From NCBI RefSeq assembly GCF_001399755.1, contig NZ_LJCP01000006.1, forward strand, positions 62,001-126,000: 64,000 nucleotides of DNA, given 5' to 3'. The notes beneath the pieces are model-generated. The model ran no database searches, was not told where the DNA came from, and was given only the letters and a program-made list of their open reading frames with translations. Position 1 is the stretch's first letter; the number at the start of each line of letters is the position of its first letter. This document shows positions 18,700 to 27,200 of the stretch, one piece after another. The DNA comes from Thiohalorhabdus denitrificans (GTDB lineage: Bacteria; Pseudomonadota; Gammaproteobacteria; Thiohalorhabdales; Thiohalorhabdaceae). The position numbers and the translations under genes are program-made.

Positions 18700-19829
18700 G
18701 TTCCTCTTGCCCCGTCTGCGGGTGTGCGGATGAAGAAACCGCCGGGCTCGGCGGCCACCACCCCCAGGATTTCGAGCTCAAGAAGAATGGCCGAAACCCT
18801 ATCGGGGGTCAAGCCGGAGCGGTTGACCACCTGATCGAGGGCCGTGGGATGAAAATCGACGCATTGAGCCACGGTCCGTTGCTCCCCCGCCAGGGCCGTC
18901 GCGGCTTCCGGCTCCTGGGCCGTTGCCGCTTCCGATGGGACCGACCGGGGTGGAGGGAGTTCCTCCGCCACGTCGGCCAGCGTCTCCACCAGCTTGGCCC
19001 CTTCGCGGATCAGGGCGTGGGGACCCCGGCTCAGGGGCGAATGGATGGAGCCCGGAATTGCGAGCACCTCCCTTCCCTGCCTACCCGCCCAGCGGGCTGT
19101 GGTCAAGGCGCCCGATCGCTCCCCGGCCTCCACCACCAGAACACCAAGGCTTAGCCCGCTGACGATGCGGTTCCGCTGGGGGAAGTGGCTCCGGCGCGGC
19201 GGGGTGCCCACGGGGAACTCGCTGACGAGGGCGCCCCGGGCGGCTACCTCCGCAGCCAGGGCGGTGTGCTCGGCGGGGTAGACCCGGTCGGGCCCGCACC
19301 CCTGTACGGCCACGGTGCAGCCGCCGCCGTCCAGGGCGCCACGGTGGGCGGCGGCGTCGATGCCCCGCGCCAGCCCACTGACGATGCAGAAGCCACTGGC
19401 GGCGAGGTCGCGGGCGAAGTCCCGGGCGTCCTGCTGCCCGGCGCGGGAGGCGTTGCGGCTGCCCACAACGGCCAGGGCGGGGCGCTCCTCCAGGGCCTCC
19501 GGGCGGCCCTCCACGTAGAGCAGTGGCGGGGGATCGGGGGTTTCGGCGAGCAGGGCGGGATAGCGGGGGTCGGTGCGAATCAGGAGGGTGCGGTCGGCTG
19601 GTTCCAGCCAAACGGCATCGCCCCGCAAGGCCGGGTCCGCCTCCCTCCGGTGGAGGGCGGCGGCGGTGGCCGGGGGAATACCGGCCCGCTGCTTGAGCTC
19701 CGCCGCGGGGGCGGCCAGGGCCTCGTCGGGATCGGGGTAGGCATCCATGAGCCGGCCGAGGAGCCGTTCCCCCATGCCCGGAGCGTGGCGGATGGCCAGC
19801 CAGGCGCGCGCACGGGGGTCCAGGGTCAC
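18696..19829 (-). CDS. dprA: DNA-processing protein DprA (Smf)
   Basis: 377-aa protein that binds single-stranded DNA and loads RecA during natural transformation. The Rossmann-fold core shows VVGSRNASRAGQQ, VSGLARGIDAAAHRGAL and VVEAGERSGALTTARWA. An N-terminal helical domain precedes it, and a C-terminal winged-helix segment (VAQCVDFHPTALDQVVNRSGL) follows. It starts with GTG at 19829, 2 nt after the LysM gene stop, so LysM-dprA-smg form one operon. The type IV pilus genes at 56.7 kb are also compatible with competence. Confidence 0.95.
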   Translation of the reverse strand: MTLDPRARAWLAIRHAPGMGERLLGRLMDAYPDPDEALAAPAAELKQRAGIPPATAAALHRREADPALRGDAVWLEPADRTLLIRTDPRYPALLAETPDPPPLLYVEGRPEALEERPALAVVGSRNASRAGQQDARDFARDLAASGFCIVSGLARGIDAAAHRGALDGGGCTVAVQGCGPDRVYPAEHTALAAEVAARGALVSEFPVGTPPRRSHFPQRNRIVSGLSLGVLVVEAGERSGALTTARWAGRQGREVLAIPGSIHSPLSRGPHALIREGAKLVETLADVAEELPPPRSVPSEAATAQEPEAATALAGEQRTVAQCVDFHPTALDQVVNRSGLTPDRVSAILLELEILGVVAAEPGGFFIRTPADGARGT

Positions 19830-19831
19830 GC

Positions 19832-20875
19832 TCAGCGCTCCGGGCTGACCACCCGGTCTCGGGGCGCGATGGCCCGGGAGTTGCTCATGATCATGGCGAA
19901 GCTGAGCCGCTTCCCCGTCTGGAAGACCAGGAGGGTGCCCTTGTTCCTGCCGGGCAGCTCGGCGGATCCCCAGCGTTGGGGGTCGTCCACGCTCCGGGAG
20001 CTTCCCTGCACGCGCAGCACATGGCCCTTCTCCAGCCCGTCGCGGGTGCCGAGGTTGAGGACCACGATCTGACCCTGCCCCACCAGGCTCTCCTTATCCA
20101 CGTGGCGCAGAACCCGGCCCTCCACGTCGGGGGCGGCCTTGGGCGTGAAGCGGGCCTCGTAGTCCCCGTCGGCGGGATAGAGGTGGTTGCCGGCCTCCAC
20201 GGGCGCGAAGGTGCGCTCCACGCGCGAGGCGAACAGCCCGTCCCCGGTAGGCCCCTCCATGGTCAGGGTCCCCGTGTGGCGCAGGAGGTAGCCTAGGTGG
20301 GCCCCGCTGTCCGGGTCGCGGATGGCCTCCGGCTCCTTGTAGCTGTGCCAGTCCTGCGCGGTGGGGTCCTCCAGCCCTTCCGGCTCCTTCAGGCGGGTGA
20401 AGACCCGGTCGCCGGTGGCGTACATGGCCCGCTCGTTCTGACCCGCCACCAAATAGCCCCCCCGGTCGGTGGGCTCGTTCCCCGGATCGACGATGCCGTA
20501 GCGGCCGAGGAAGGGCACCACCACGCTGGTGTCCACCGTGGAGATGGCCTCCAGTCGCTGCACGGGCTTCTCCTCGGCCTCCGGGGACAGCCGTTCCACC
20601 CGCTGTCGGGTGAGGCGGGGCTCGCCGTCCACGATCCGCAGCAACAGGCGGTCACCGGGATAGATCAGGTCCGGGTTGCTGATGTAGGCGTTGCGGTCCC
20701 AGAGCTCTTCCCACCGCCATGGGTCGTCCAGGAACGTGGCGGCGATGTCCCAGAGGGTGTCCCCCTTCTTGACGGTATAGACCGAGGGGGCGTCCGTGCG
20801 CAGCTCATCGGGGCTGAGGGCCCAGACGGGAAGGGGCAGGACGGTCAGGGCGAGCAGGAGGGTCCGAAGGCGCAT
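19832..20875 (-). CDS. LysM-domain envelope protein
   Basis: 347-aa secreted protein with a signal peptide (MRLRTLLLALTVLPLPVWA) and one LysM peptidoglycan-binding domain near residues 30-82 (YTVKKGDTLWDIAATFLDDP, ending YPGDRLLL). A long C-terminal region of unknown function follows. I chose the ATG at 20875 because AAGGA lies 4 nt upstream; the in-frame start at 20893 lacks such a site. This is the LysM protein commonly found upstream of dprA in gammaproteobacteria. The exact role is unknown; peptidoglycan association is inferred from the LysM domain. Confidence 0.9.
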   Translation of the reverse strand: MRLRTLLLALTVLPLPVWALSPDELRTDAPSVYTVKKGDTLWDIAATFLDDPWRWEELWDRNAYISNPDLIYPGDRLLLRIVDGEPRLTRQRVERLSPEAEEKPVQRLEAISTVDTSVVVPFLGRYGIVDPGNEPTDRGGYLVAGQNERAMYATGDRVFTRLKEPEGLEDPTAQDWHSYKEPEAIRDPDSGAHLGYLLRHTGTLTMEGPTGDGLFASRVERTFAPVEAGNHLYPADGDYEARFTPKAAPDVEGRVLRHVDKESLVGQGQIVVLNLGTRDGLEKGHVLRVQGSSRSVDDPQRWGSAELPGRNKGTLLVFQTGKRLSFAMIMSNSRAIAPRDRVVSPER

Positions 20876-21135
20876 GGGATCCTTAACATTCACTGGAGGC
20901 TGGAGCGTAGCGCGGATCCGGCCACCGCCGGTACCCGCCCGAGGAACACTATCTGGCTACCACATCCTACGGGAAAGGGCAAACGAAGGAAGGGTGTCCC
21001 CAACCGGAAAAGCGGGTTCCTGGGGGATCCCCCGAAGCTAAATAGGTGGGGCGAACAGGCTGGGTAAGTGGGACCCCGAGGGCCCGGGGGCGAAGGTTCG
21101 CTCCGCCCCCGCCCCTTGGAAGACTGCCCGGGGCC

Positions 21136-21441
21136 CTAGAGGTCCGTAACGTAGCGGGCCAAGTCTTGGCGCTGGTCCTCTTCCAGCTCGGGGAAGGCGG
21201 GCATGATGCCGGTGCCGTTGGCGATCATGTCCGCAATGCCCTCCTCGGGCAGCTGGGTGTCCTCGAGGGAGAGCAGGAAGCCGAACTTGCCCGTCCCCTC
21301 TTGCCCGTGGCAGTGGGCGCACCCTTCCTCGAACATGGTAGCGGCGCTGGTGCCCGATTCGGGGTCGTAGGCCTCCTGGTCCCCGCAGCCGGCGAGCGCC
21401 ACCGTCGCCAATCCCAACAGCATCCCCTTGCGAAGCCGCAT
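21136..21441 (-). CDS. Small c-type cytochrome lipoprotein
   Basis: 101-aa protein with a lipoprotein signal ([19 protein letters not shown], lipidated Cys19) followed by a single CAHCHG haem-binding motif. A distal Met in the GIMPAF context is the likely sixth ligand. This is the layout of a minimal class I cytochrome c anchored to a membrane. I chose the ATG at 21441 because AAAGGAGA lies 8 nt upstream and the lipobox is then intact; the longer open frame lacks signal features. It stands alone, divergent from def, so its electron partners are not evident here. Confidence 0.85.
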   Translation of the reverse strand: MRLRKGMLLGLATVALAGCGDQEAYDPESGTSAATMFEEGCAHCHGQEGTGKFGFLLSLEDTQLPEEGIADMIANGTGIMPAFPELEEDQRQDLARYVTDL

Positions 21442-21652
21442 GTGCCCGTCTCCTTTGGTTGGGTTCCCCGCCCGGTTGCCCTTCCCCGGAACCCCGGGGC
21501 GCGCTTCGCGGTCTCTAAATAGGTGCGTCCGGGCGCGAAGCGCGCGATACGGTGGCAAAACCCCGGTCCGGTGTCAACGACGCCTCCCGGACGGATTGTG
21601 CTACGATATTGCTCGGATCACTCCCTCGTTAGCGCCATACAGGAAGCAGGCA

Positions 21653-22165
21653 ATGGCTGTTCTGGATATCCTTCACTACCCCGATGACCGGCTCCGGGCC
21701 CAGGCCGAGCCCGTGGCCGAGGTGGACGACGGCATCCGCTCCCTGGTGGATGACATGCTGGAGACCATGTACGCCTCTCAGGGGGTGGGCCTGGCGGCTC
21801 CCCAGGTGGACCGCCACCTCCGCCTGCTGGTGATGGACACCAGCGAGGAGCGGGACGCCCCCCTGGCCCTGATCAACCCGGAGATCGTCGCCGCCGAGGG
21901 GGAGCAGGACGGCGAGGAGGGCTGCCTCTCCCTGCCGGGCGTCTACGAGCCCGTGGTCCGCGCGGCCGAGGTGACGGCCCGCTTCCGGGACCGCGAGGGC
22001 CGGGAGCGCGAGGAGCGCTTCTCCGGCCTGGCGGCCCGCTGCGTCCAGCACGAGCTCGACCACCTCGACGGCAAGCTGTTCGTGGACTACCTCTCCAAGC
22101 TCAAGCGCAGCCGCGTGCGCAAGAAGATGGAGAAGGACAAGCGCCTTCAGGCGACCCCCGCCTGA
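21653..22165 (+). CDS. def: Peptide deformylase
   Basis: 170-aa metalloenzyme that removes the N-formyl group from nascent proteins. All three motifs are present: GVGLAAP (44-50), EGCLSLP (89-95, metal ligand Cys91) and HELDH (133-137). The open frame extends upstream, but ATG 21653 with AGGAAGCAGG before it gives [15 protein letters not shown], the standard start. fmt follows 39 nt later. TACGAT (21602-21607) may be its -10 element. Confidence 0.97.
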   Translation: MAVLDILHYPDDRLRAQAEPVAEVDDGIRSLVDDMLETMYASQGVGLAAPQVDRHLRLLVMDTSEERDAPLALINPEIVAAEGEQDGEEGCLSLPGVYEPVVRAAEVTARFRDREGREREERFSGLAARCVQHELDHLDGKLFVDYLSKLKRSRVRKKMEKDKRLQATPA

Positions 22166-22204
22166 GGGTTGGCGTCCTCCCCTTCCCAGTCGCTTGAGCG
22201 TTCC

Positions 22205-23179
22205 ATGACCGGCACCGAGGGTTCCGAGCCCGCGCTGCGCGTCGCCTTTGCCGGCACCCCCGACTTCGCCGTCCCCAGCCTCCGGGCCCTCCTCGAGGGT
22301 CCGGAGGGGGTGGTGGGCGTGCTTACCCAGCCGGACCGTCCGGCGGGGCGCGGCCGCCGGCTGCGACCGTCCCCGGTGAAGGTGGCGGCCGAGGAGGCGG
22401 GCGTGCCCGTGGCCCAGCCCGCCCACCTGCGGGGGGAGGCGGAGCGGGCGGTCCTCCGCGAGTGGGCCCCGGACCTGCTGGTGGTGACCGCCTACGGCCT
22501 CCTCCTCCCCCCCGAGGTGCTCCACCTCCCCCGCCTGGGCTGCATCAACGTCCACGCCAGCCTGCTGCCCGCCTACCGGGGGGCGGCGCCCATCCAGCGC
22601 GCCATCCTCGACGGGGCCGCCGAAACCGGGGTCACCATCATGCAGATGGAGGAGGGCCTGGACAGCGGCCCCATGCTGCTCCGGCGCAGTCGGCCCATCG
22701 GTCCGCGCGAGACGGCGGGAGAGCTGCACGATGCCCTCGCCCGGCTGGGGTCCGAGGCTTTGGCCGAGGCCCTGGAGCGCTTGCGGGCGGGCACCCTGGA
22801 GGCGATGCCCCAGGACCCGGACCGGGCCACCTACGCCCCCAAGATCACCAAGGAGGAGGCGGAGCTGGACTGGAGCCGGTCCGCGGAGGAGCTGGACCGC
22901 CGGGTGCGGGCCTTCAATCCCTGGCCGGTGGCCCATACCGGGCATCGCGGCGAGCGTCTGCGCGTGTGGCGGAGCCGGCCGGTGGCCGCCGTCCCTGACG
23001 GTACCCCGGGGACGGTCGCCGCGGGCGCAAACAACCTGCCCCTGGTGGCCTGCGGCGAGGGGGGTCTGCTCCTGGAGGAGGTCCAGCCCCCTGGCCGCAA
23101 GCGCATGGCGGGGTCGGCGGCCCTGCACGGCGGCCACCTGTGCCCCGGCGAGCGTCTCGGGGACCCGGGGCCGGAGTGA
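22205..23179 (+). CDS. fmt: Methionyl-tRNA formyltransferase
   Basis: 324-aa enzyme that formylates initiator Met-tRNA using 10-formyl-THF. The N-terminal domain begins LRVAFAGTPDFAVPSL. The catalytic Asn115 and His117 lie in GCINVHASLLPAYRGAAPIQ, and Asp153 in EGLDSGPML. The C-terminal OB-like domain (about 205-320) is recognisable from FNPWPVAHT onward. The ATG at 22205 gives a family-sized protein; an in-frame TTG at 22169 is possible but adds nothing conserved. Confidence 0.96.
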   Translation: MTGTEGSEPALRVAFAGTPDFAVPSLRALLEGPEGVVGVLTQPDRPAGRGRRLRPSPVKVAAEEAGVPVAQPAHLRGEAERAVLREWAPDLLVVTAYGLLLPPEVLHLPRLGCINVHASLLPAYRGAAPIQRAILDGAAETGVTIMQMEEGLDSGPMLLRRSRPIGPRETAGELHDALARLGSEALAEALERLRAGTLEAMPQDPDRATYAPKITKEEAELDWSRSAEELDRRVRAFNPWPVAHTGHRGERLRVWRSRPVAAVPDGTPGTVAAGANNLPLVACGEGGLLLEEVQPPGRKRMAGSAALHGGHLCPGERLGDPGPE

Positions 23180-23266
23180 ACCCCGGGGCCGGAGGGCTGT
23201 CCCATAGGCCGGCCGATATCCCCAGACATATCCCCGGACAACGAATACCCAAAGGAGGGAACGAGG

Positions 23267-24124
23267 ATGCATAGCGGTTTGAAGACCGCTGTCCTGATGG
23301 CGGGTCTGACCGCCCTGTTCGTGGTGGTGGGCGGCGTGATCGGCGGCACCACCGGCATGGTGATCGCCCTGGTGTTCGCCCTGGCCATGAACGCGGGCGC
23401 CTACTGGTTCTCGGACAAGATGGTGCTGCGCATGTACAAGGCGCAGCCCGTGGACCGGGACAGCGCGCCCCGTCTCTGGGGGACGGTGGAGGAGCTGGCC
23501 GGCCGCGCCGGGCTGCCCATGCCCGCCGTCTACATTATCGAGGAGGGCTCCCCCAACGCCTTCGCCACCGGCCGCAACCCGGAGCACGCGGCGGTGGCGG
23601 TGACCACCGGCCTCATGGACCTGCTCGACGAGCGCGAGGTGCGCGGCGTGCTGGCCCACGAGCTGGCCCACGTGAAGAACCGCGACATCCTCATCTCCAC
23701 CATCGCCGCCACCGTGGCCGGCGCCATCTCCGCCCTGGCCAGCATGGCCCAGTTCATGCTGCTGTTCGGCGGCCGTCCCGGCGAGGACGACGAAGGCAAC
23801 CCCCTCGGCATCGTGGGGGTCATCCTGGTGATGATCCTCGCCCCCATCGCCGCCAGCCTCATCCAGATGGCCATCTCCCGGGCGCGGGAGTACGGAGCGG
23901 ACCGGGGCGGCGCCGAGATCAGCGGCGATCCCGAGGCCCTGGCGCGCGCCTTGGAGAAGCTCGCCTACGGCGCCAGCCGCCAGCCCATGGCCAGCGCCGA
24001 GAGCCACCCGGAGACGGCGCAGATGATGATCGTCAATCCCCTGTCCGGACAGGACCTGATGCAGCTGTTCTCCACCCACCCGCCCCTGGACGACCGCATC
24101 GAGCGCCTGCGGGCCCTGGGCTGA
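23267..24124 (+). CDS. htpX: Membrane zinc metalloprotease HtpX
   Basis: 285-aa M48-family inner-membrane protease involved in quality control of membrane proteins. Two N-terminal membrane helices (about 7-27 and 29-48) precede the cytoplasmic catalytic domain with HELAHVKN (zinc ligands His131 and His135, catalytic Glu132). A second hydrophobic region follows ([15 protein letters not shown] and [18 protein letters not shown]). A distal zinc ligand lies in [35 protein letters not shown] precedes the ATG. Its place between fmt and rsmB is a local insertion relative to the common def-fmt-rsmB order. Confidence 0.96.
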   Translation: MHSGLKTAVLMAGLTALFVVVGGVIGGTTGMVIALVFALAMNAGAYWFSDKMVLRMYKAQPVDRDSAPRLWGTVEELAGRAGLPMPAVYIIEEGSPNAFATGRNPEHAAVAVTTGLMDLLDEREVRGVLAHELAHVKNRDILISTIAATVAGAISALASMAQFMLLFGGRPGEDDEGNPLGIVGVILVMILAPIAASLIQMAISRAREYGADRGGAEISGDPEALARALEKLAYGASRQPMASAESHPETAQMMIVNPLSGQDLMQLFSTHPPLDDRIERLRALG

Positions 24125-24147
24125 AGGGAGGCGCGGGGGGAACCGCC

Positions 24148-25488
24148 ATGGCCGCCCGGACGCGGAAGGCAACCCAGACCGGCCAGGAGGCCGGCAGCGA
24201 GGTCCGGGGCCGGGCGTCCGCGGCCGTCTCGGCGGTGCTCCACGAGGGCCGGCGGCTGGAGGCGGCCCTGGACTACGAGGGGCTGGGGCAGGCGGACCGG
24301 GCCCTGCTCCGCGAGCTGGCCACCGGCACCGTGCGTTGGGCCGTGCGCCTGCGCGCCGTCCTGGACGATCTGCTCGACCGCCCCTTGCCCCGCAAGGAGA
24401 AGCGCCTGGAGGCCCTGCTGCTGGTGGGCCTCCACCAGCTCGCCCACACGGGGATTCCCCCCTACGCCGCCGTGTCCGCCACGGTGGGGGCGCTTACCGG
24501 CAAGCAGGCCTGGGCCCGCCGCCTGGTGAACGGCGTCCTGCGCCGCTTCGGCCGGGAGCGCGACGACCGGCTGGCGGCGGTGGACGGCCGTTCCCCGGCC
24601 CTGCGCCACGCCTACCCGGACTGGCTGGTGGAGGCACTGCGCGGTGGCTACCCCGACGACTGGGAGGCGGTCCTGGCTGCAGGCAACCGCCCGCCGGCCC
24701 TGACCCTGCGGGTGCGGGGCGACCGCTCCGCCTATCTGGAGGAGCTGGCCGCCGCGGGCATCCCGGCCACGTCCCTGGACGGCGTCCCGGAGGCGGTGGC
24801 CCTGGAGGAGTTCCTGCCGGTGGGCGCCCTGCCCGGCTTCGCCGAGGGGCGGGTCAGCGTGCAGGACGGGGCCGCCCAGCTGGCCGCGGAGCTGGTGGCA
24901 CCGCGATCCGGCGAGCGCGTCCTGGACGCCTGCAGCGCCCCGGGCGGCAAGCTGGCCCACCTGCTGGACCGAGCCCCGGGTGCGGAGGTGGTGGGCGTGG
25001 AGGCCGAGGGCGACCGGCTGGCGAAGATCCGCCAGACTCTGGACCGCCTCGGCCTGGGGGCCGCGGAGCTGGTCCACGGCGACGCCACCACCCCCGGGGC
25101 GTGGTGGGACGGCCGGCCCTTCGACCGCATCCTGGTGGACGCCCCCTGCTCCGGCACCGGGGTCATCCGGCGGCACCCGGACATCAAGCACCTGCGCCGG
25201 CCGGAGGACATCCCCGTCCTGGCCGGGCGCCAGGCCGCCCTGCTGGAGGCCCTGTGGCCCCTGCTGCGGCCCGGCGGCCGCCTGGTCTACGCCACCTGCT
25301 CCGTGCTGCCCGCCGAGAACCGGGAGGTGGTGGCGGCCTTTCTGGACGGCCACCCCGAGGCCCGCCCCGCCACCCCGGAGGCGGACTGGGGGCGGCCGGA
25401 CGGGCCCGGGCGCCAGATCCTGCCCGGCGAGCAGGGCATGGACGGTTTCTTCTACGCCTGCCTGGACGCCCCGGAGGAGGCGGCATGA
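24148..25488 (+). CDS. rsmB: 16S rRNA (cytosine(967)-C5)-methyltransferase RsmB
   Basis: 446-aa SAM-dependent methyltransferase acting on C967 of 16S rRNA. The N-terminal NusB-like RNA-binding domain covers about 20-150. The methyltransferase domain has CSAPGGK (SAM site) and the two catalytic cysteines, one in DAPCSGTGVIRRHPDIK and one in VYATCSVLPAEN. The C-terminus ends with EQGMDGFFYACLDA. Its stop overlaps the ATG of the next ORF (ATGA). Confidence 0.96.
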   Translation: MAARTRKATQTGQEAGSEVRGRASAAVSAVLHEGRRLEAALDYEGLGQADRALLRELATGTVRWAVRLRAVLDDLLDRPLPRKEKRLEALLLVGLHQLAHTGIPPYAAVSATVGALTGKQAWARRLVNGVLRRFGRERDDRLAAVDGRSPALRHAYPDWLVEALRGGYPDDWEAVLAAGNRPPALTLRVRGDRSAYLEELAAAGIPATSLDGVPEAVALEEFLPVGALPGFAEGRVSVQDGAAQLAAELVAPRSGERVLDACSAPGGKLAHLLDRAPGAEVVGVEAEGDRLAKIRQTLDRLGLGAAELVHGDATTPGAWWDGRPFDRILVDAPCSGTGVIRRHPDIKHLRRPEDIPVLAGRQAALLEALWPLLRPGGRLVYATCSVLPAENREVVAAFLDGHPEARPATPEADWGRPDGPGRQILPGEQGMDGFFYACLDAPEEAA

Positions 25489-26063
25489 ACGGGGCGCGGC
25501 CCTACGTTCCCCGGCTGGTGGCGCTGCTGCCGCCCGGCGCGGCGGGGGCGCCGGTGGAGTGGGCCCGGTCCATGCGGGACGCCGGCGTCGATGGCCTTGC
25601 GCTGCAGGGGGATCCCGCCGACCCCGTCGCCCGGGACCTCCTGGCCGCCCTGCGCGGGGCGGTTCCCCTGCCCCTGGAGCTGCATTTCCCCCCGACCCCC
25701 CTTCCCGAGCAGGACTGGGCGGCGCCCCTCGCCGCCACCGGCATCGACTGGGTGGTCCCGGGCCGGGCGCTTCCGAAGGCGATGGCCGACCATCTGGAGG
25801 CCCTCGGGGTGGGTGTCGCCTGGCCCCCCGCCGCCGCCCCCCTGGACGCCGCCCGGGTGCACGCCGCCCCCGATGCGGACGCGGCGGCCCCCTTCGCGGA
25901 GGCCCCGGAGGCTGCGGAGCGTTCCCTGACCCTTCCCCGCAGCGGGGACCCCGTCGTCCCCGGGGGCGGGATCCCCGCCGACACCCTGGTGGTGCCCGGG
26001 GAGGCCCTGGCGGAGACCGATCCGGGCGCCGCCGTGGCTCGGTGGCGGGGCCGTCCCGCATAG
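25485..26063 (+). CDS. Hypothetical protein, weak TIM-barrel / Rpe-like character
   Basis: 192-aa ORF starting with ATG that overlaps the rsmB stop. I do not recognise a defined family. The order of short hydrophobic strands (LVALLPPG, GLALQGD, LELHFPP, IDWVVPG, GVGVAWPP, TLVVPG) resembles an alpha/beta barrel such as ribulose-phosphate 3-epimerase, but the metal-binding residues of true Rpe are not evident. Composition is extreme in Ala, Pro and Gly. A small ATAGCCG/CGGCTAT hairpin covers the stop codon. It could be a degenerate paralogue or a coincidental open frame; the ATGA coupling favours a real gene. Confidence 0.5.
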   Translation: MNGARPYVPRLVALLPPGAAGAPVEWARSMRDAGVDGLALQGDPADPVARDLLAALRGAVPLPLELHFPPTPLPEQDWAAPLAATGIDWVVPGRALPKAMADHLEALGVGVAWPPAAAPLDAARVHAAPDADAAAPFAEAPEAAERSLTLPRSGDPVVPGGGIPADTLVVPGEALAETDPGAAVARWRGRPA

Positions 26064-26135
26064 CCGGCCTGCGGCTATGGCCTCCGTTCCCGCTTGCGGT
26101 ACAGTGGACGGGGCCACGGACAACAGGGGACGACC

Positions 26136-27200
26136 ATGGAGCAAGGCGGACGCAGCGTACGGTACCTGGTGCGGGCGGTCCTGTTCGTCGCTGTGGTGGT
26201 CCTGGCGGCCGGGCTTTTCGCCTCCTCCCTGATCCCCCTGTTCGAGGCCAACCCGCCCCTGAACGGCATCATCCTGCTCCTGCTGGTGGTGGGCCTGGCG
26301 GACGTCTTCCGCCACTTCTACGAGCTGGTGCAGGAGGACCGCTACCTGGACCGGGTGGAGAATTACCTGAGCTACGCCGAACAGGGCATGGAACCGCCGG
26401 AGCGGGCTAACGAGGCCATCCTCTACGGCGATAACCGCAGCATCACCGAGTTCATGCGCACCCTGCACCAGGTGGTGACGCGCGGCTACCACCACGCAAC
26501 CCTGCCCTACCTTCTGGACTCCCTGGGCGAGCGCGCCGAGAGCCGCCGCTCCCTGCCCCGCTACCTCGCCGGCACCCTCATCGTCCTCGGGCTGCTGGGT
26601 ACTTTCTGGGGGCTGCTGCAGACCGTGCAGGGGGTGCAGGGGATCATCGGCACCCTCTCCGCCGAGGAATACGACAACGTCGCCGCCTTCGTGGGCGCAC
26701 TGCGCGAGCGCATGGCGGACCCCATCGCCGGCATGGCGCTGGCTTTCTCCACCAGCCTCTTCGGCCTGGGTTCCTCGCTCGTCCTCGGGTTCACCGAGAC
26801 CCAGCTGGCCCGGGCGGTGGCCCACGGTCAGACCCGGGTGGAGGAGATCATCGTCACCGACCTGCTGCCCTTCTGGCGCGAGCAGCAGCGGCCCCGGGAC
26901 CTGGATATGGAGGCGGAGGACCGCCCCGCCTACCAGGCCGCCCTCCTGGAGGGCATCGGCCACCGCCTGGATGCCGTTACGGAGCAGATGGACCGGCTTA
27001 TCGCCCGCCAGCCCGATCCCGAGGGCCTCAACCGTACCCTGGACCGGTCCGGGGAGACCCTGCGCCAGGAGCTGCACGCCCTGGGCAACCGCCTGGACCA
27101 GCTGGAGGACCAGCGCAACCGGAACCTGCGCGAGGCCATCGACCGGCTGGCCCGGGTGATGGGCCGCCAGCCGGGGGACGGCGGGAATGCGTCGGACTAG
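26136..27200 (+). CDS. MotA/TolQ/ExbB-type proton-channel protein (ZorA-like)
   Basis: 354-aa membrane protein with four predicted helices: about 8-30, 37-55, about 140-165 (LAGTLIVLGLLGTFWGLLQTV) and about 190-215 (DPIAGMALAFSTSLFGLGSSL). The last two match the conserved MotA/TolQ/ExbB channel helices. A cytoplasmic loop links helices 2 and 3, and a helical, coiled-coil-like tail with repeated hydrophobic/charged heptads fills about 255-345. I chose the ATG at 26136 because AGGGGA precedes it. It overlaps the MotB-like gene by 14 nt, so a 5:2-type stator complex is likely. No flagellar, Tol-Pal or TonB genes accompany it. Confidence 0.88.
   Translation: MEQGGRSVRYLVRAVLFVAVVVLAAGLFASSLIPLFEANPPLNGIILLLLVVGLADVFRHFYELVQEDRYLDRVENYLSYAEQGMEPPERANEAILYGDNRSITEFMRTLHQVVTRGYHHATLPYLLDSLGERAESRRSLPRYLAGTLIVLGLLGTFWGLLQTVQGVQGIIGTLSAEEYDNVAAFVGALRERMADPIAGMALAFSTSLFGLGSSLVLGFTETQLARAVAHGQTRVEEIIVTDLLPFWREQQRPRDLDMEAEDRPAYQAALLEGIGHRLDAVTEQMDRLIARQPDPEGLNRTLDRSGETLRQELHALGNRLDQLEDQRNRNLREAIDRLARVMGRQPGDGGNASD

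Noticed and set aside
21629-26061. Very long minus-strand open frames over def, fmt, htpX and rsmB
   Set aside because: They are low-complexity His/Gly/Pro/Arg translations antisense to well-recognised genes on the plus strand.
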